Positions 1 through 5,001 of a stretch of 5,001 nucleotides of DNA are shown in pieces. Under the pieces are notes generated by a model that saw nothing but the letters and a program-made list of their open reading frames with translations, did no database searches and was not told the DNA's origin. This DNA is from Acidobacteriaceae bacterium (GTDB lineage: Bacteria; Acidobacteriota; Terriglobia; Terriglobales; SbA1). The first letter of the stretch is position 1. Each line of letters begins with the position of its first letter. The translations under genes and the position numbers were made by a program. Location: positions 1,756-6,756 of the forward strand of contig PMHI01000120.1 of the NCBI GenBank assembly GCA_003156615.1. The letters are read 5' to 3'.

Positions 1-948
1 CTGATCCACGATCAGGTTCCAGACAAGGATGGCCACATCTTGCCGCCCGACCTAGCCTCGGGCACCTATCGCATTCGCGATCTCTCCGATAGAGCCGCCG
101 GCGGTTTGTATGAGGGCAAAGTGACGCTGGACAAAACCTACGGCCACGCTGCCTACGGCTGCGCCATCTGCTGTGGGTACGAGGACGTGTTTATGGAGTT
201 TAACCCGCTAGCAGTCGCCGTCAACGGCTACGAGGACCAGGAAGTAGAGGCGGGAGACTCCTGTGGCGGAGGGACGGAGAATATAACGGGCGACTTTCCT
301 ACCTGGTGGACGGGCAACACCGCCATCGCCACCGCTAGCGGGCATCAGATTAACGGAGTTGCCACCGGCACCACACCTCATTACGCGCAAAGCGTGGAGA
401 TGTATTGGGGTCCCAAGGAGTATTACCCAAGCTGCCCGCTAACTCAGCAGCAACCCAGTGGCACGATCAATGTGTGTCCCAGCTCCAGCAGCGTCGGCTC
501 TACAACCGCGGAGTCCTTGGCGAAAGTACTTGCTACCTACAAGACCGGTCTCGGCGCCGTCGTGGGGATACAGTTTAACCCAGCAGCGCCGACCGGTCTT
601 GTAGTAACCGAGACCCTTTCCAGTGGAGCGACCACCTGTCCGCAAGGTTTTCCGACTGTGTGCGCCACCAAAGGGAATCTCAATACGGCCTCGTTGGTTG
701 TTGGCACAGCCGGAACCGCGAGCGACGGCACTCCGTTCCCAGCTACGCCGAATACCATGTGGGATGAGCACGTCGTGGCTAGCGCCTCCAGCCTTCTGGG
801 ATCTTCGGGAAAACAATGTTCAATTCAATGTAATCAGCAATACTCGTGCGGGGGAACGATAATTGGGAACTACACCATCACATACACCTTCAGCACGGGT
901 ACGATTAGCGGCACCCCCGTAACAAACGTGACAGCCACCGTGAACTAG
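1..948 (+). CDS. Secreted Big2-like, cysteine-rich hypothetical protein, 5' partial
   Basis: The frame is open from the first base to a TAG at 946-948, giving 315 codons; the start and any signal peptide lie outside the window. A TTG at 40 could only be an internal start and has no ribosome binding site. A YRIRDL stretch is followed by KVTLDKTYG and the cysteine cluster CAICCGY. Around codons 98-138 is a bacterial-Ig (Big2)-like segment: TWW, TGNTAIATASG, then INGVATGTT. The remainder is Ser/Thr/Gly-rich, with a CxxxCxxxxxC cluster near codons 273-283 and a beta-strand-like end (TITYTFSTG, TNVTATVN). There are 11 cysteines, suggesting disulfides in an exported protein. I recognise this architecture from uncharacterised acidobacterial proteins; the biochemical role is unknown. 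The HEAT-repeat gene follows after 24 bases, so the two are probably co-transcribed. A long inverted repeat sits inside the gene at 537-604. Coding status is firm; function is not assigned. Confidence 0.85.
   Translation: MIHDQVPDKDGHILPPDLASGTYRIRDLSDRAAGGLYEGKVTLDKTYGHAAYGCAICCGYEDVFMEFNPLAVAVNGYEDQEVEAGDSCGGGTENITGDFPTWWTGNTAIATASGHQINGVATGTTPHYAQSVEMYWGPKEYYPSCPLTQQQPSGTINVCPSSSSVGSTTAESLAKVLATYKTGLGAVVGIQFNPAAPTGLVVTETLSSGATTCPQGFPTVCATKGNLNTASLVVGTAGTASDGTPFPATPNTMWDEHVVASASSLLGSSGKQCSIQCNQQYSCGGTIIGNYTITYTFSTGTISGTPVTNVTATVN
537..604. repeat. Long imperfect inverted repeat inside the Big2-like gene
   Basis: Positions 537-550 (ctacaagaccggtc) are the exact reverse complement of 591-604. 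After a 2-base bulge (551-552), positions 553-557 pair with 586-590, making 19 base pairs around a 28-base loop (558-585). The arms contain the palindrome ACCGGT, so both read Thr-Gly-Leu in the gene frame (KTGLGA and PTGLVV). It lies between the Ig-like part and the C-terminal part. No run of T follows it on either strand, so it does not look like a terminator. Confidence 0.85.
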
Positions 949-972
949 CTTTGCGCTTAGGAGTGAACAGCC

Positions 973-1704
973 ATGCCCATCGGAAGAATCAGATCGGCTT
1001 TGTGTTTAGTTTGCGCCGTGGTCGTCGGGGCAGTCAGCCAGGACAACCCTCCGAAGGTCGTCACGGGTGGGCCGCTGGGCTCGCTGACTGAACAACTCAA
1101 ACAGCGCCATGTAGAACTCACCCGAGCGGGCCTATTAAAGGCGCTACATAGCCCTGACGAGCGGGTCAGGTATCTCGCGGCCTTACGCTTCGCGGAAGAA
1201 AAGGAAATGGAGGCTATCCCGGCAATTGAAGAGGCTCTTACGGCCGAGAAGGTACCTGAGACGCGGATAAATATCGCTATCGCACTCGTACAGCTCGGAC
1301 AGGAGGAAGGCGTAGCGGAACTCACGGCTGACTGTAAGGACCCGGAGCTGCCGGGCTACTTTCGGGCACGCGCGATGATATATATGCTGCCTCGTGGAAA
1401 CAAGGCTTGCTTCAGGGCCGCCTTGGACCTGCTGATCACCGACCCTGATTCTAGAGATCAAGTTCTTTCGCTTCTGCCGCAGTATCGAGGCCCGTCGAAG
1501 GAAGAGTCGGACGAGATTCTCGAGGCTACCGCCAGGTGTCTAACCGACGAATCCGCAGGGGTACGCATCCAGGCGAGCTACACACTCAGGACACTGGCAA
1601 ACCCGTCGGCGATTCCATATCTTCAAGGCGCAATTGCGGCGGAGCATGACGAGGCGGTGCGCTCACAGATGGAGCGCAGCCTTGACCAGCTCCAGCACAG
1701 GTGA
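973..1704 (+). CDS. Exported HEAT-repeat protein
   Basis: This is a 243-residue protein. The ATG at 973 is supported by AGGAG at 959-963, nine bases upstream. Residues 1-22 look like a Sec signal peptide: two arginines (R5, R7), a hydrophobic core ALCLVCAVVVGA, and an AVS end before Q23. No good lipobox is seen. The mature part is almost entirely paired helices typical of HEAT or armadillo-type repeats: about 51-90 (ALHSPDERVRYLAALRF), 94-120 (TRINIAIALVQLG), 127-155, and 178-220 (ARCLTDESAGVRIQASYTL, ANPSAIPYLQ), plus a final amphipathic helix to residue 241. Such proteins are scaffolds that bind other proteins; no catalytic motif is visible. The gene lies 24 bases after an exported Ig-like protein in the same direction, which suggests an operon and possibly a shared envelope or extracellular role. 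The partner is unknown. Nothing suggests truncation. The fold is confident, the function is not. Confidence 0.85.
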   Translation: MPIGRIRSALCLVCAVVVGAVSQDNPPKVVTGGPLGSLTEQLKQRHVELTRAGLLKALHSPDERVRYLAALRFAEEKEMEAIPAIEEALTAEKVPETRINIAIALVQLGQEEGVAELTADCKDPELPGYFRARAMIYMLPRGNKACFRAALDLLITDPDSRDQVLSLLPQYRGPSKEESDEILEATARCLTDESAGVRIQASYTLRTLANPSAIPYLQGAIAAEHDEAVRSQMERSLDQLQHR

Positions 1705-2023
1705 GGGGCGATGATCTGTCCTCGGGGTTGCGGGTCAATCCCAGCCGGGCTCGACCGGGAATTCGTTCGCACAGAACGCAGGGAAACACGGGCTGCCCCC
1801 ACCCCCTCCCCTTATTTGTCAGTTCAGCGGGTGCGTGTCCTTGTCGCCTTCTTCGCGACTGGGCGGGGATTTTGCCGCAGATTCAGAACCCAGCGACCTT
1901 TCACACAGCATTGCTGAAATGTCTTCTAGCTCACTGGAACTGGATCATCAGATTGGCAAGAACTTCTGCCTTTCCAGGCCGCACCTGGCGTGACCACCCA
2001 TCAGCCTGGTGGTGAATCTTTAC

Positions 2024-2039
2024 CAGCTCTCAAGAGCTG
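2024..2039. repeat. Perfect 7-2-7 dyad
   Basis: CAGCTCT, two bases (CA), then AGAGCTG: a 16-bp perfect dyad. It could be a protein-binding site. The 2-base loop is too tight for a good RNA hairpin unless inner pairs open. No T-run follows. Confidence 0.4.
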
Positions 2040-2149
2040 AATAGAAATCCAAAGTAGACTAATTCGGCCCTAATCACTCCTTGTTTGGTGGGCCATCGAG
2101 GCTGGCTCGGCATCGTCAAGCGAATCGCCTGGCATATAGCAGAATCAAG

Positions 2150-2169
2150 AAGTTAACGTGCGGTAACTT
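2150..2169. repeat. Short inverted repeat followed by T-run
   Basis: AAGTTA (2150-2155) and TAACTT (2164-2169) flank eight bases. The right arm runs into TTTT. The stem is only six mostly A-T pairs, so as a terminator it would be weak. Confidence 0.3.
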
Positions 2170-2284
2170 TTCCAGTGCTGTACAGCGCCGCGCCAGCGCC
2201 AGAGAGCGCCGCGAATCGCCAATCTGCTTTGCTTTCTGCAAGTTCACCTGAGGCACGCTCCAGCGCCCTGCAGCACCCATTCTG

Positions 2285-2300
2285 GGGTGACGTGTCACCC
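2285..2300. repeat. Perfect 7-2-7 dyad, operator-like
   Basis: GGGTGAC, two bases (GT), then GTCACCC: a 16-bp perfect dyad with a G+C-rich core. It has the same 7-2-7 geometry as the dyad at 2024-2039 but a different sequence. The form suits a dimeric DNA-binding regulator, or the upper part of a hairpin. No gene starts close by. Confidence 0.45.
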
Positions 2301-2306
2301 TTCAGC

Positions 2307-2321
2307 CGCTGCGAAGCAGCG
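2307..2321. repeat. GC-rich hairpin, weak terminator-like
   Basis: CGCTGC, loop GAA, then GCAGCG: a six-pair GC-rich stem followed by TTTCTC on the + strand. It sits six bases after the dyad ending at 2300. The T-tract is short and interrupted, so termination is only a possibility. Confidence 0.35.
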
Positions 2322-2472
2322 TTTCTCAAAACCCAAACCAAACCTGACCCGTCTGGGCGTGCACCTACCAACAATCAGGTACCCCGTTCAACAGAACTGA
2401 CTATCCAAGAACTGGCGAAACTCTATTAGGAGATCTGGACCAGGTCCCGCCAGCATATCTGGGCCCTCTGCT

Positions 2473-2497
2473 CTGCCGAATGGCAGCGGTTCAACCG
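2473..2497. repeat. Two adjacent small dyads
   Basis: CTGCC-GAAT-GGCAG (2473-2486) is followed directly by CGGTT-C-AACCG (2487-2497). Each stem is only five pairs. The tandem arrangement is what makes it worth noting; chance is quite possible. Confidence 0.3.
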
Positions 2498-2921
2498 TTT
2501 GCACCACGGTCACGGGAAGACGGCGGATGGAAAAAGTGTGCCCTCAGTATTGTGTGCAACGGCCAGTGGTTTTCTCTGGAACTATCGCTAGCCAAAACGA
2601 TTGTGAGATTGAAGGCCAACGTCGATTCAGTTTCAGCTTGCGAAACAACACGCGGTCTCCGTTCTTCCAAGCGACATTCCTTGGCAATCTCAGCCGGACT
2701 GTGCCACGTAACAAAATTGGTTTCTATCCCCGTACATTTCGAGTGACGGCAAATCGAGCAATCGAGTAGGTCCGTTTGTGTTGGCCTAAACTTGCAACTG
2801 CCGTCCGGTGGATCATCGTCTTAATCACTGCCCTCAAGTTTGTTGCGCGGGAGTTGCGGACCTTGCATGGTTTTGCCGAATTCTGCCGAGCTAAGTTGTT
2901 TATCTTCTTTGTCTGCAGTCG

Positions 2922-2944
2922 ACGGATCAGAACTCATAATCCGT
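2922..2944. repeat. ACGGAT-N11-ATCCGT inverted repeat at the tRNA break point
   Basis: ACGGAT (2922-2927) and ATCCGT (2939-2944) are perfect complements around 11 bases. The right arm is the 3' side of the tRNA anticodon stem. The left arm resembles the expected 5' side (ACGGA), but six extra bases (TCAGAA, 2927-2932) separate it from the anticodon loop. It may be a core site for an integrase, or a scar in the tRNA. Confidence 0.4.
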
Positions 2945-2977
2945 AGGTCGTTGGTTCGAGTCCAACCGCCGCCACCA
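2932..2977 (+). pseudogene. 3' fragment of tRNA-Met(CAT), probable att site
   Basis: The 3' part of a tRNA is intact. The anticodon loop CTCATAA is at 2933-2939 with anticodon CAT at 2935-2937. The 3' side of the anticodon stem, TCCGT, is at 2940-2944, followed by variable loop AGGTC. The T stem GTTGG/CCAAC (2950-2954 and 2962-2966) closes the loop TTCGAGT. Acceptor strand CGCCGCC is at 2967-2973, then A and an encoded CCA at 2975-2977. The 5' half is missing: neither GGCGGCG nor a proper D-arm occurs upstream at the right distance. A weak resemblance (GAGCTAAGTTG, 2889-2899) is too far off and too diverged. Elongator Met is most likely; a CAT-anticodon Ile tRNA cannot be excluded. An intact 3' half with a foreign 5' side, broken beside the anticodon loop, is the familiar product of tyrosine-recombinase integration. 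It should not be a functional tRNA. Confidence 0.85.
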
Positions 2978-2995
2978 CTTTAAAGGTCTTTTTTT
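2978..2995 (+). terminator. T-tract after the tRNA fragment
   Basis: The palindrome CTTTAAAG (2978-2985) is followed by seven T (2989-2995), eleven bases after the CCA end. It may be the original terminator of the tRNA gene that this fragment came from. The A-T stem is very weak, so confidence is low. Confidence 0.25.
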
Positions 2996-3260
2996 CAGCA
3001 GTTTAGAATGTTCCCAAGGGGGGCGCTCCAATTCTGCTGCACTGTGATTTATTAGGGTTGGGCCCTTCTCGACGGCGCCCCGATCGCCGGCACCCTGACT
3101 GCCCTGTTTTAGCCCTTCGCAATTTTTCCGGCAGATTGATCGCCTCTCGGAGATATTTCGGGGACTCGTGCCGTGGAGAACCGGAGCACGCCTCGTGGCG
3201 AATGCCCGAGGAGTTAGTCGATAATCGTGTTTGACACACCCCAATCCCGACAACCGGGTT

Positions 3261-3304
3261 GCGAAAGTGTGGCGACACTCCGGTTGATGTGTCGTTTCGC
3301 GAAA
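3261..3304. repeat. Overlapping dyads including palindrome TTTCGCGAAA
   Basis: GCGAAA (3261-3266) and CGACAC (3273-3278) pair with TTTCGC (3295-3300) and GTGTCG (3289-3294), giving 12 pairs with a 6-base bulge and a 10-base loop. TTTCGC also forms the perfect 10-bp palindrome TTTCGCGAAA (3295-3304) with the next bases, so GCGAAA occurs twice. The palindrome falls between the proposed -35 and -10 boxes, the usual place for a repressor site. Confidence 0.45.
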
Positions 3305-3311
3305 TGATAAC
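3284..3311 (+). promoter_or_regulatory. Candidate sigma-70-type promoter for the transporter
   Basis: TTGATG (3284-3289) and GATAAC (3306-3311) are separated by 16 bases. Each matches four of six consensus positions. It would start transcription around 3318, leaving a 5' UTR of about 120 bases that contains the hairpin at 3369-3394. This is consensus matching only. Confidence 0.3.
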
Positions 3312-3368
3312 CTTTGCCCGCGGAACTAGTGTTTCTTGGATAACCGCTTGTCACATTGCCCCAGAGAG

Positions 3369-3394
3369 CAGCCCGGAAACTTGCAGCCGGGCTG
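3369..3394 (+). promoter_or_regulatory. Strong hairpin in the presumed 5' UTR
   Basis: CAGCCCGG (3369-3376) and CCGGGCTG (3387-3394) form eight perfect, mostly G-C pairs around a 10-base loop, 44 bases before the transporter ATG. The following sequence is ATTTGATT rather than a T-run, so it is not a standard terminator. It could protect or attenuate the mRNA, bind a protein, or be the end of an unrelated upstream transcript. Confidence 0.45.
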
Positions 3395-3438
3395 ATTTGA
3401 TTCGCCTCTGCATGCGGAATTCAAATTGAGGTTGAGCT

Positions 3439-4068
3439 ATGGGCGCATTCTCTTTCCTCGACCGCAGCCACTCCGTTGCCAATCCGGGATTCAGCCGTTG
3501 GCTGGTGCCGCCGGCGGCACTTTCCATCCACTTGGCCATCGGCCAGGTCTATGCCTTCAGCGTTTTCAAGAAGCCGCTGAACTATCTGGTGCAGGTTTCC
3601 ACCTCGGGAGGCGGACTCAAGCCTCTTCCTGGCGTAGACAGTCCGAACCCGCTAGATTGGAAGTTCACGAGCCTGGGCTGGATCTTTAGCGTAGCAATTG
3701 TTGTTCTTGGTCTTTCGGCAGCAGTGTTTGGCAAATGGCTGGAGAGGGCTGGGCCGCGCAAGGCCATGTTCACCTCGGCGGTTTGTTTCGCCAGCGGTTT
3801 CATTGTTTCCGCTCTCGGTGTGCAACTCCATCAACTTTGGCTCATTTACCTTGGCTACGGCGTGATTGGCGGCATTGGTCTCGGCCTCGGATATGTTTCT
3901 CCGGTTTCGACTCTGATCAAGTGGTTCCCCGACCGCCCGGGCATGGCAACGGGAATGGCGATCATGGGGTTTGGCGGGGGCGCGCTCATTGGTTCGCCGC
4001 TGGCCACTAACCTCATGGCATACTTCCGCACCGATCGCAACCTGGGAGTGGCGCAGACTCTCATGTGA
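3439..4068 (+). CDS. OFA-family MFS transporter, N-terminal part (frameshifted)
   Basis: The ATG at 3439 is set by GAGG at 3428-3431, seven bases upstream. The 209 residues match the first half of OFA-type (oxalate/formate-antiporter-like) major facilitator transporters of the inner membrane. TM1 is about residues 21-43 (VYAFSVF), TM2 78-100, TM3 108-128, TM4 131-155 (GLGLGYVSPVSTLIKWFPDR) and TM5 163-190 (MAIMGFGGGALIGSP). The MFS motif between TM2 and TM3 is present as GKWLERAGPRKA (98-109). A TGA at 4066-4068 stops the frame just before TM6. The rest of the family sequence continues one frame away at 4065, so this is half of a normally single gene. One missing base near 4065 would give GVAQTLM-VMGVIYFV, as in relatives. 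Substrate is unproven; small carboxylates such as oxalate or formate are the family precedent. Alone, a five-helix product would not be expected to transport. Confidence 0.85.
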   Translation: MGAFSFLDRSHSVANPGFSRWLVPPAALSIHLAIGQVYAFSVFKKPLNYLVQVSTSGGGLKPLPGVDSPNPLDWKFTSLGWIFSVAIVVLGLSAAVFGKWLERAGPRKAMFTSAVCFASGFIVSALGVQLHQLWLIYLGYGVIGGIGLGLGYVSPVSTLIKWFPDRPGMATGMAIMGFGGGALIGSPLATNLMAYFRTDRNLGVAQTLM

Positions 4069-4070
4069 TG
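4063..4070 (+). other. Frameshift junction in the MFS transporter
   Basis: ATGTGATG: the upstream frame reads ATG TGA, while the downstream frame reads GTG ATG from 4065. Inserting one G after 4065 would read CTC ATG GTG ATG and join both halves with no residue lost or gained relative to the family pattern. The five-G run at 4070-4074 lies after the stop, so an error in that run cannot explain it. The TGATG overlap would also allow coupled restart, but no Shine-Dalgarno lies at a normal distance (GGGAG at 4044-4048 is too far). Confidence 0.8.
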
Positions 4071-4862
4071 GGGGTTATCTATTTTGTCGGGATGATGTTC
4101 GGTGTCTTTACCGTGCGCGTACCGCAGGAAGGATGGAAGCCCGAAGGCTGGGTGGCTCCGGTCAAGCCGAAGGCCATGGTTACCGACCAGCACCTGGAGG
4201 TTAATGCCGCCTTTGCAACGCCGCAGTTCTGGCTGCTTTGGATTGTGTTGTGCATGAACGTGACCGCCGGCATCGCGATCATCGAGCAAGCTTCGCCTAT
4301 GATCCAGGAATTGTTCAAAGGCAGAATTACCGCTGTGGCGGCGGGCGGCTTTGTGGCGCTGCTCAGCTTGTTCAACATGGGTGGGCGCTTTGTCTGGTCT
4401 TCCATCTCTGACTACATCGGCCGCAAGAACACTTACTATGCGTTCTTTGTCCTGGGCGCGATCCTCTACTACCTTTTGCCGCGCACCGGCGTCAGCGGTC
4501 TGAACAGCATTCCGCTCTTCGTGAGCACTTGCGCCGTGATTCTCACCATGTATGGCGGTGGCTTTGCCACCATTCCAGCCTACCTGCGCGATTTGTTTGG
4601 GACGCTCGAGGTTGGCGCCATTCACGGGCGTTTGCTTACTGCCTGGTCGATGGCCGGAGTCTTTGGGCCGGTATTGACCAATTACATCCGCGAGTATGAG
4701 AAGAATCGCGGTGTCCCGCTGGCGGACGCCTACTCCACCGTTCTTTATGTCATGGTTGGATTGCTGATTGTCGGGTTCATCGCCAATGCCGCGGTGCGGC
4801 CGGTGCATGCGCGACACTGGAATAAAGCTGGGGACGTAAACAGGCAGACGGCAACCACTTAA
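4065..4862 (+). CDS. OFA-family MFS transporter, C-terminal part (frameshifted)
   Basis: The frame runs from GTG 4065 (or ATG 4068) to TAA 4860-4862, 265 residues, and continues the family sequence without a gap. TM6 is at the start (MGVIYFVGMMFGVF), then the cytoplasmic loop with VRVPQEGWKPEGW. TM7 is about 55-75 (FWLLWIVLCMNVTAGI), TM8 88-113 and TM9 124-138. TM10 is 148-172, with PAYLRDLFG after it; TM11 is 187-207 (GRLLTAWSMAGVFGP) and TM12 225-245. The C-half MFS motif is GGRFVWSSISDYIGRK (106-121). Together with the 209-residue front part it gives about 474 residues, close to normal family length, so only the reading frame is damaged. The sequence is otherwise well conserved, which argues for a recent mutation or a sequencing error rather than old decay. 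A small one-helix gene follows after 24 bases. Annotated alone, this is not a plausible independent transporter. Confidence 0.85.
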   Translation: MMGVIYFVGMMFGVFTVRVPQEGWKPEGWVAPVKPKAMVTDQHLEVNAAFATPQFWLLWIVLCMNVTAGIAIIEQASPMIQELFKGRITAVAAGGFVALLSLFNMGGRFVWSSISDYIGRKNTYYAFFVLGAILYYLLPRTGVSGLNSIPLFVSTCAVILTMYGGGFATIPAYLRDLFGTLEVGAIHGRLLTAWSMAGVFGPVLTNYIREYEKNRGVPLADAYSTVLYVMVGLLIVGFIANAAVRPVHARHWNKAGDVNRQTATT

Positions 4863-4886
4863 TTGTCCAGTCAAAGGGAGCAAGGA

Positions 4887-5001
4887 ATGGAAAACCAAAT
4901 CAAGAAAACGCCGGTGGTGCTAGTCGTATTGGCCTGGCTATTTGTCGGGGTTCCCTGGGGCTGGGGCATCGCGCAACTCTGGAAGAATGCCCAGAAGCTC
5001 T
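4887..5001 (+). CDS. MFS transporter small subunit, 3' partial
   Basis: The ATG at 4887 has GGGAG at 4876-4880, six bases upstream. Thirty-eight codons are visible before the window ends. The product begins MENQIKKTPVV and has one hydrophobic helix, about residues 9-28, containing AWLFVGVPWGWG, then a basic amphipathic end (QLWKNAQKL). I recognise the WLFVG-P-WG pattern from the very short proteins annotated as 'MFS transporter small subunit' that sit right after OFA-type transporter genes. They are usually about 40 residues, so probably only a few codons are missing. The 24-base spacing from the transporter stop implies one mRNA. By family context it probably sits in the membrane with the transporter; its actual role is not established. 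Confidence 0.8.
   Translation, partial: MENQIKKTPVVLVVLAWLFVGVPWGWGIAQLWKNAQKL

Larger units (their letters stand above)
1705..2931. other. Long gene-free stretch, possibly the end of an integrated island
   Basis: About 1.2 kb between the HEAT-repeat gene and the tRNA fragment. Open frames here are short, overlap one another on both strands, lack convincing Shine-Dalgarno sequences, and show no domain I recognise. Visible content: a C-rich tract around 1793-1814, several copies of AGCGCC around 2184-2210, and short perfect dyads at 2024-2039, 2150-2169, 2285-2300, 2307-2321 and 2473-2497. No integrase, transposase or clear rho-independent terminator for the upstream operon was found. It could be decayed DNA at an island end, a regulatory region, or an unrecognised structured RNA; nothing in the sequence decides between these. 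Confidence 0.6.
2996..3438. other. Intergenic leader upstream of the transporter
   Basis: About 440 bases without a credible gene. Frames on the reverse strand here run through the antisense of the tRNA fragment and are not believable. The right part holds the regulatory candidates: overlapping dyads at 3261-3304, a possible promoter at 3284-3311, and a strong hairpin at 3369-3394. In the left part (2996-3230) I see only small chance-level dyads. Confidence 0.5.

Noticed and set aside
957..1325. Reverse-strand open frame of 122 codons
   Set aside because: It is antisense to the HEAT-repeat gene, Ser-rich and low in complexity, with no domain.
1763..1777. CGTTC-GCACA-GAACG dyad as a LexA-type site
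   Set aside because: The half-sites are in the opposite order to the GAAC-N4-GTTC type and the spacing differs; five-base arms are at chance level.
2175..2429. + strand frame of 84 codons ending TIQELAKLY
   Set aside because: Its start lacks a ribosome binding site, its composition is Ala/Ser/Pro-rich, and an overlapping reverse frame of similar length exists; no family was recognised.
2480..2769. Two overlapping + strand frames (2480-2746 and 2527-2769)
   Set aside because: Neither has a Shine-Dalgarno or a recognisable motif, and they compete for the same bases. A decayed gene cannot be excluded.
2880..2977. Group I intron in the tRNA anticodon loop
   Set aside because: The whole anticodon loop belongs to the 3' part, and no 5' exon with a GGCGGCG acceptor strand is found upstream in the window.
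2927..3253. Reverse-strand open frame of 108 codons ending in WRRLDSNQRPTDYEF
   Set aside because: Its C-terminal part is the antisense translation of the tRNA fragment, a well-known kind of spurious protein in databases.
3231..3260. TTGACA at 3231-3236 as the transporter -35 box
   Set aside because: At 16-18 bases downstream the sequence is CCGGGTT-like, with no resemblance to a -10 box.
3855..4898. Reverse-strand open frame of 347 codons
   Set aside because: It lies opposite the transporter, is rich in His, Arg and Pro, has no recognisable domain, and spans both transporter frames; it is a shadow of codon bias.

Overview
The window looks like chromosome of an Acidobacteriota (Terriglobia-type) bacterium. 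This rests on family recognition only. The secreted Cys-rich, Ig-like protein at the left edge is of a kind I know mainly from that group. The OFA-family MFS transporter followed by its short one-helix partner also fits.

Layout, all genes on the + strand. (1) Positions 1-948: the C-terminal 315 codons of a secreted Big2-like protein with no start in the window. It carries a striking inverted repeat (14 perfect base pairs plus 5 more) inside the coding sequence. (2) Positions 973-1704: a secreted HEAT-repeat protein, 24 bases downstream with its own Shine-Dalgarno, probably in the same operon. (3) Positions 1705-2931: about 1.2 kb with no credible gene but several short perfect dyads. (4) Positions 2932-2977: a pristine 3' fragment of a tRNA-Met(CAT), from the anticodon loop through the encoded CCA, with no matching 5' half. 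This is the usual scar of tyrosine-recombinase integration into a tRNA gene. Its orientation puts the putative element to the left and the original host DNA to the right. (5) Positions 2978-3438: a non-coding leader with a candidate promoter, a TTTCGCGAAA palindrome in its spacer, and a strong hairpin in the presumed 5' UTR. (6) Positions 3439-4862: an OFA-type (oxalate/formate-antiporter-like) MFS transporter split by a one-base frameshift at the start of TM6. (7) Positions 4887-5001: the start of the short 'MFS transporter small subunit' protein, cut by the window edge.

Functionally there are two units. The left one is a two-gene pair of exported proteins of unknown role, perhaps on an integrated or decayed island. 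The right one is a transporter with its single-helix partner, probably for a small organic anion. The best leads are the truncated tRNA as an island boundary, the transporter frameshift, and the intragenic inverted repeat. I found no CRISPR array, transposase, integrase or defence gene.
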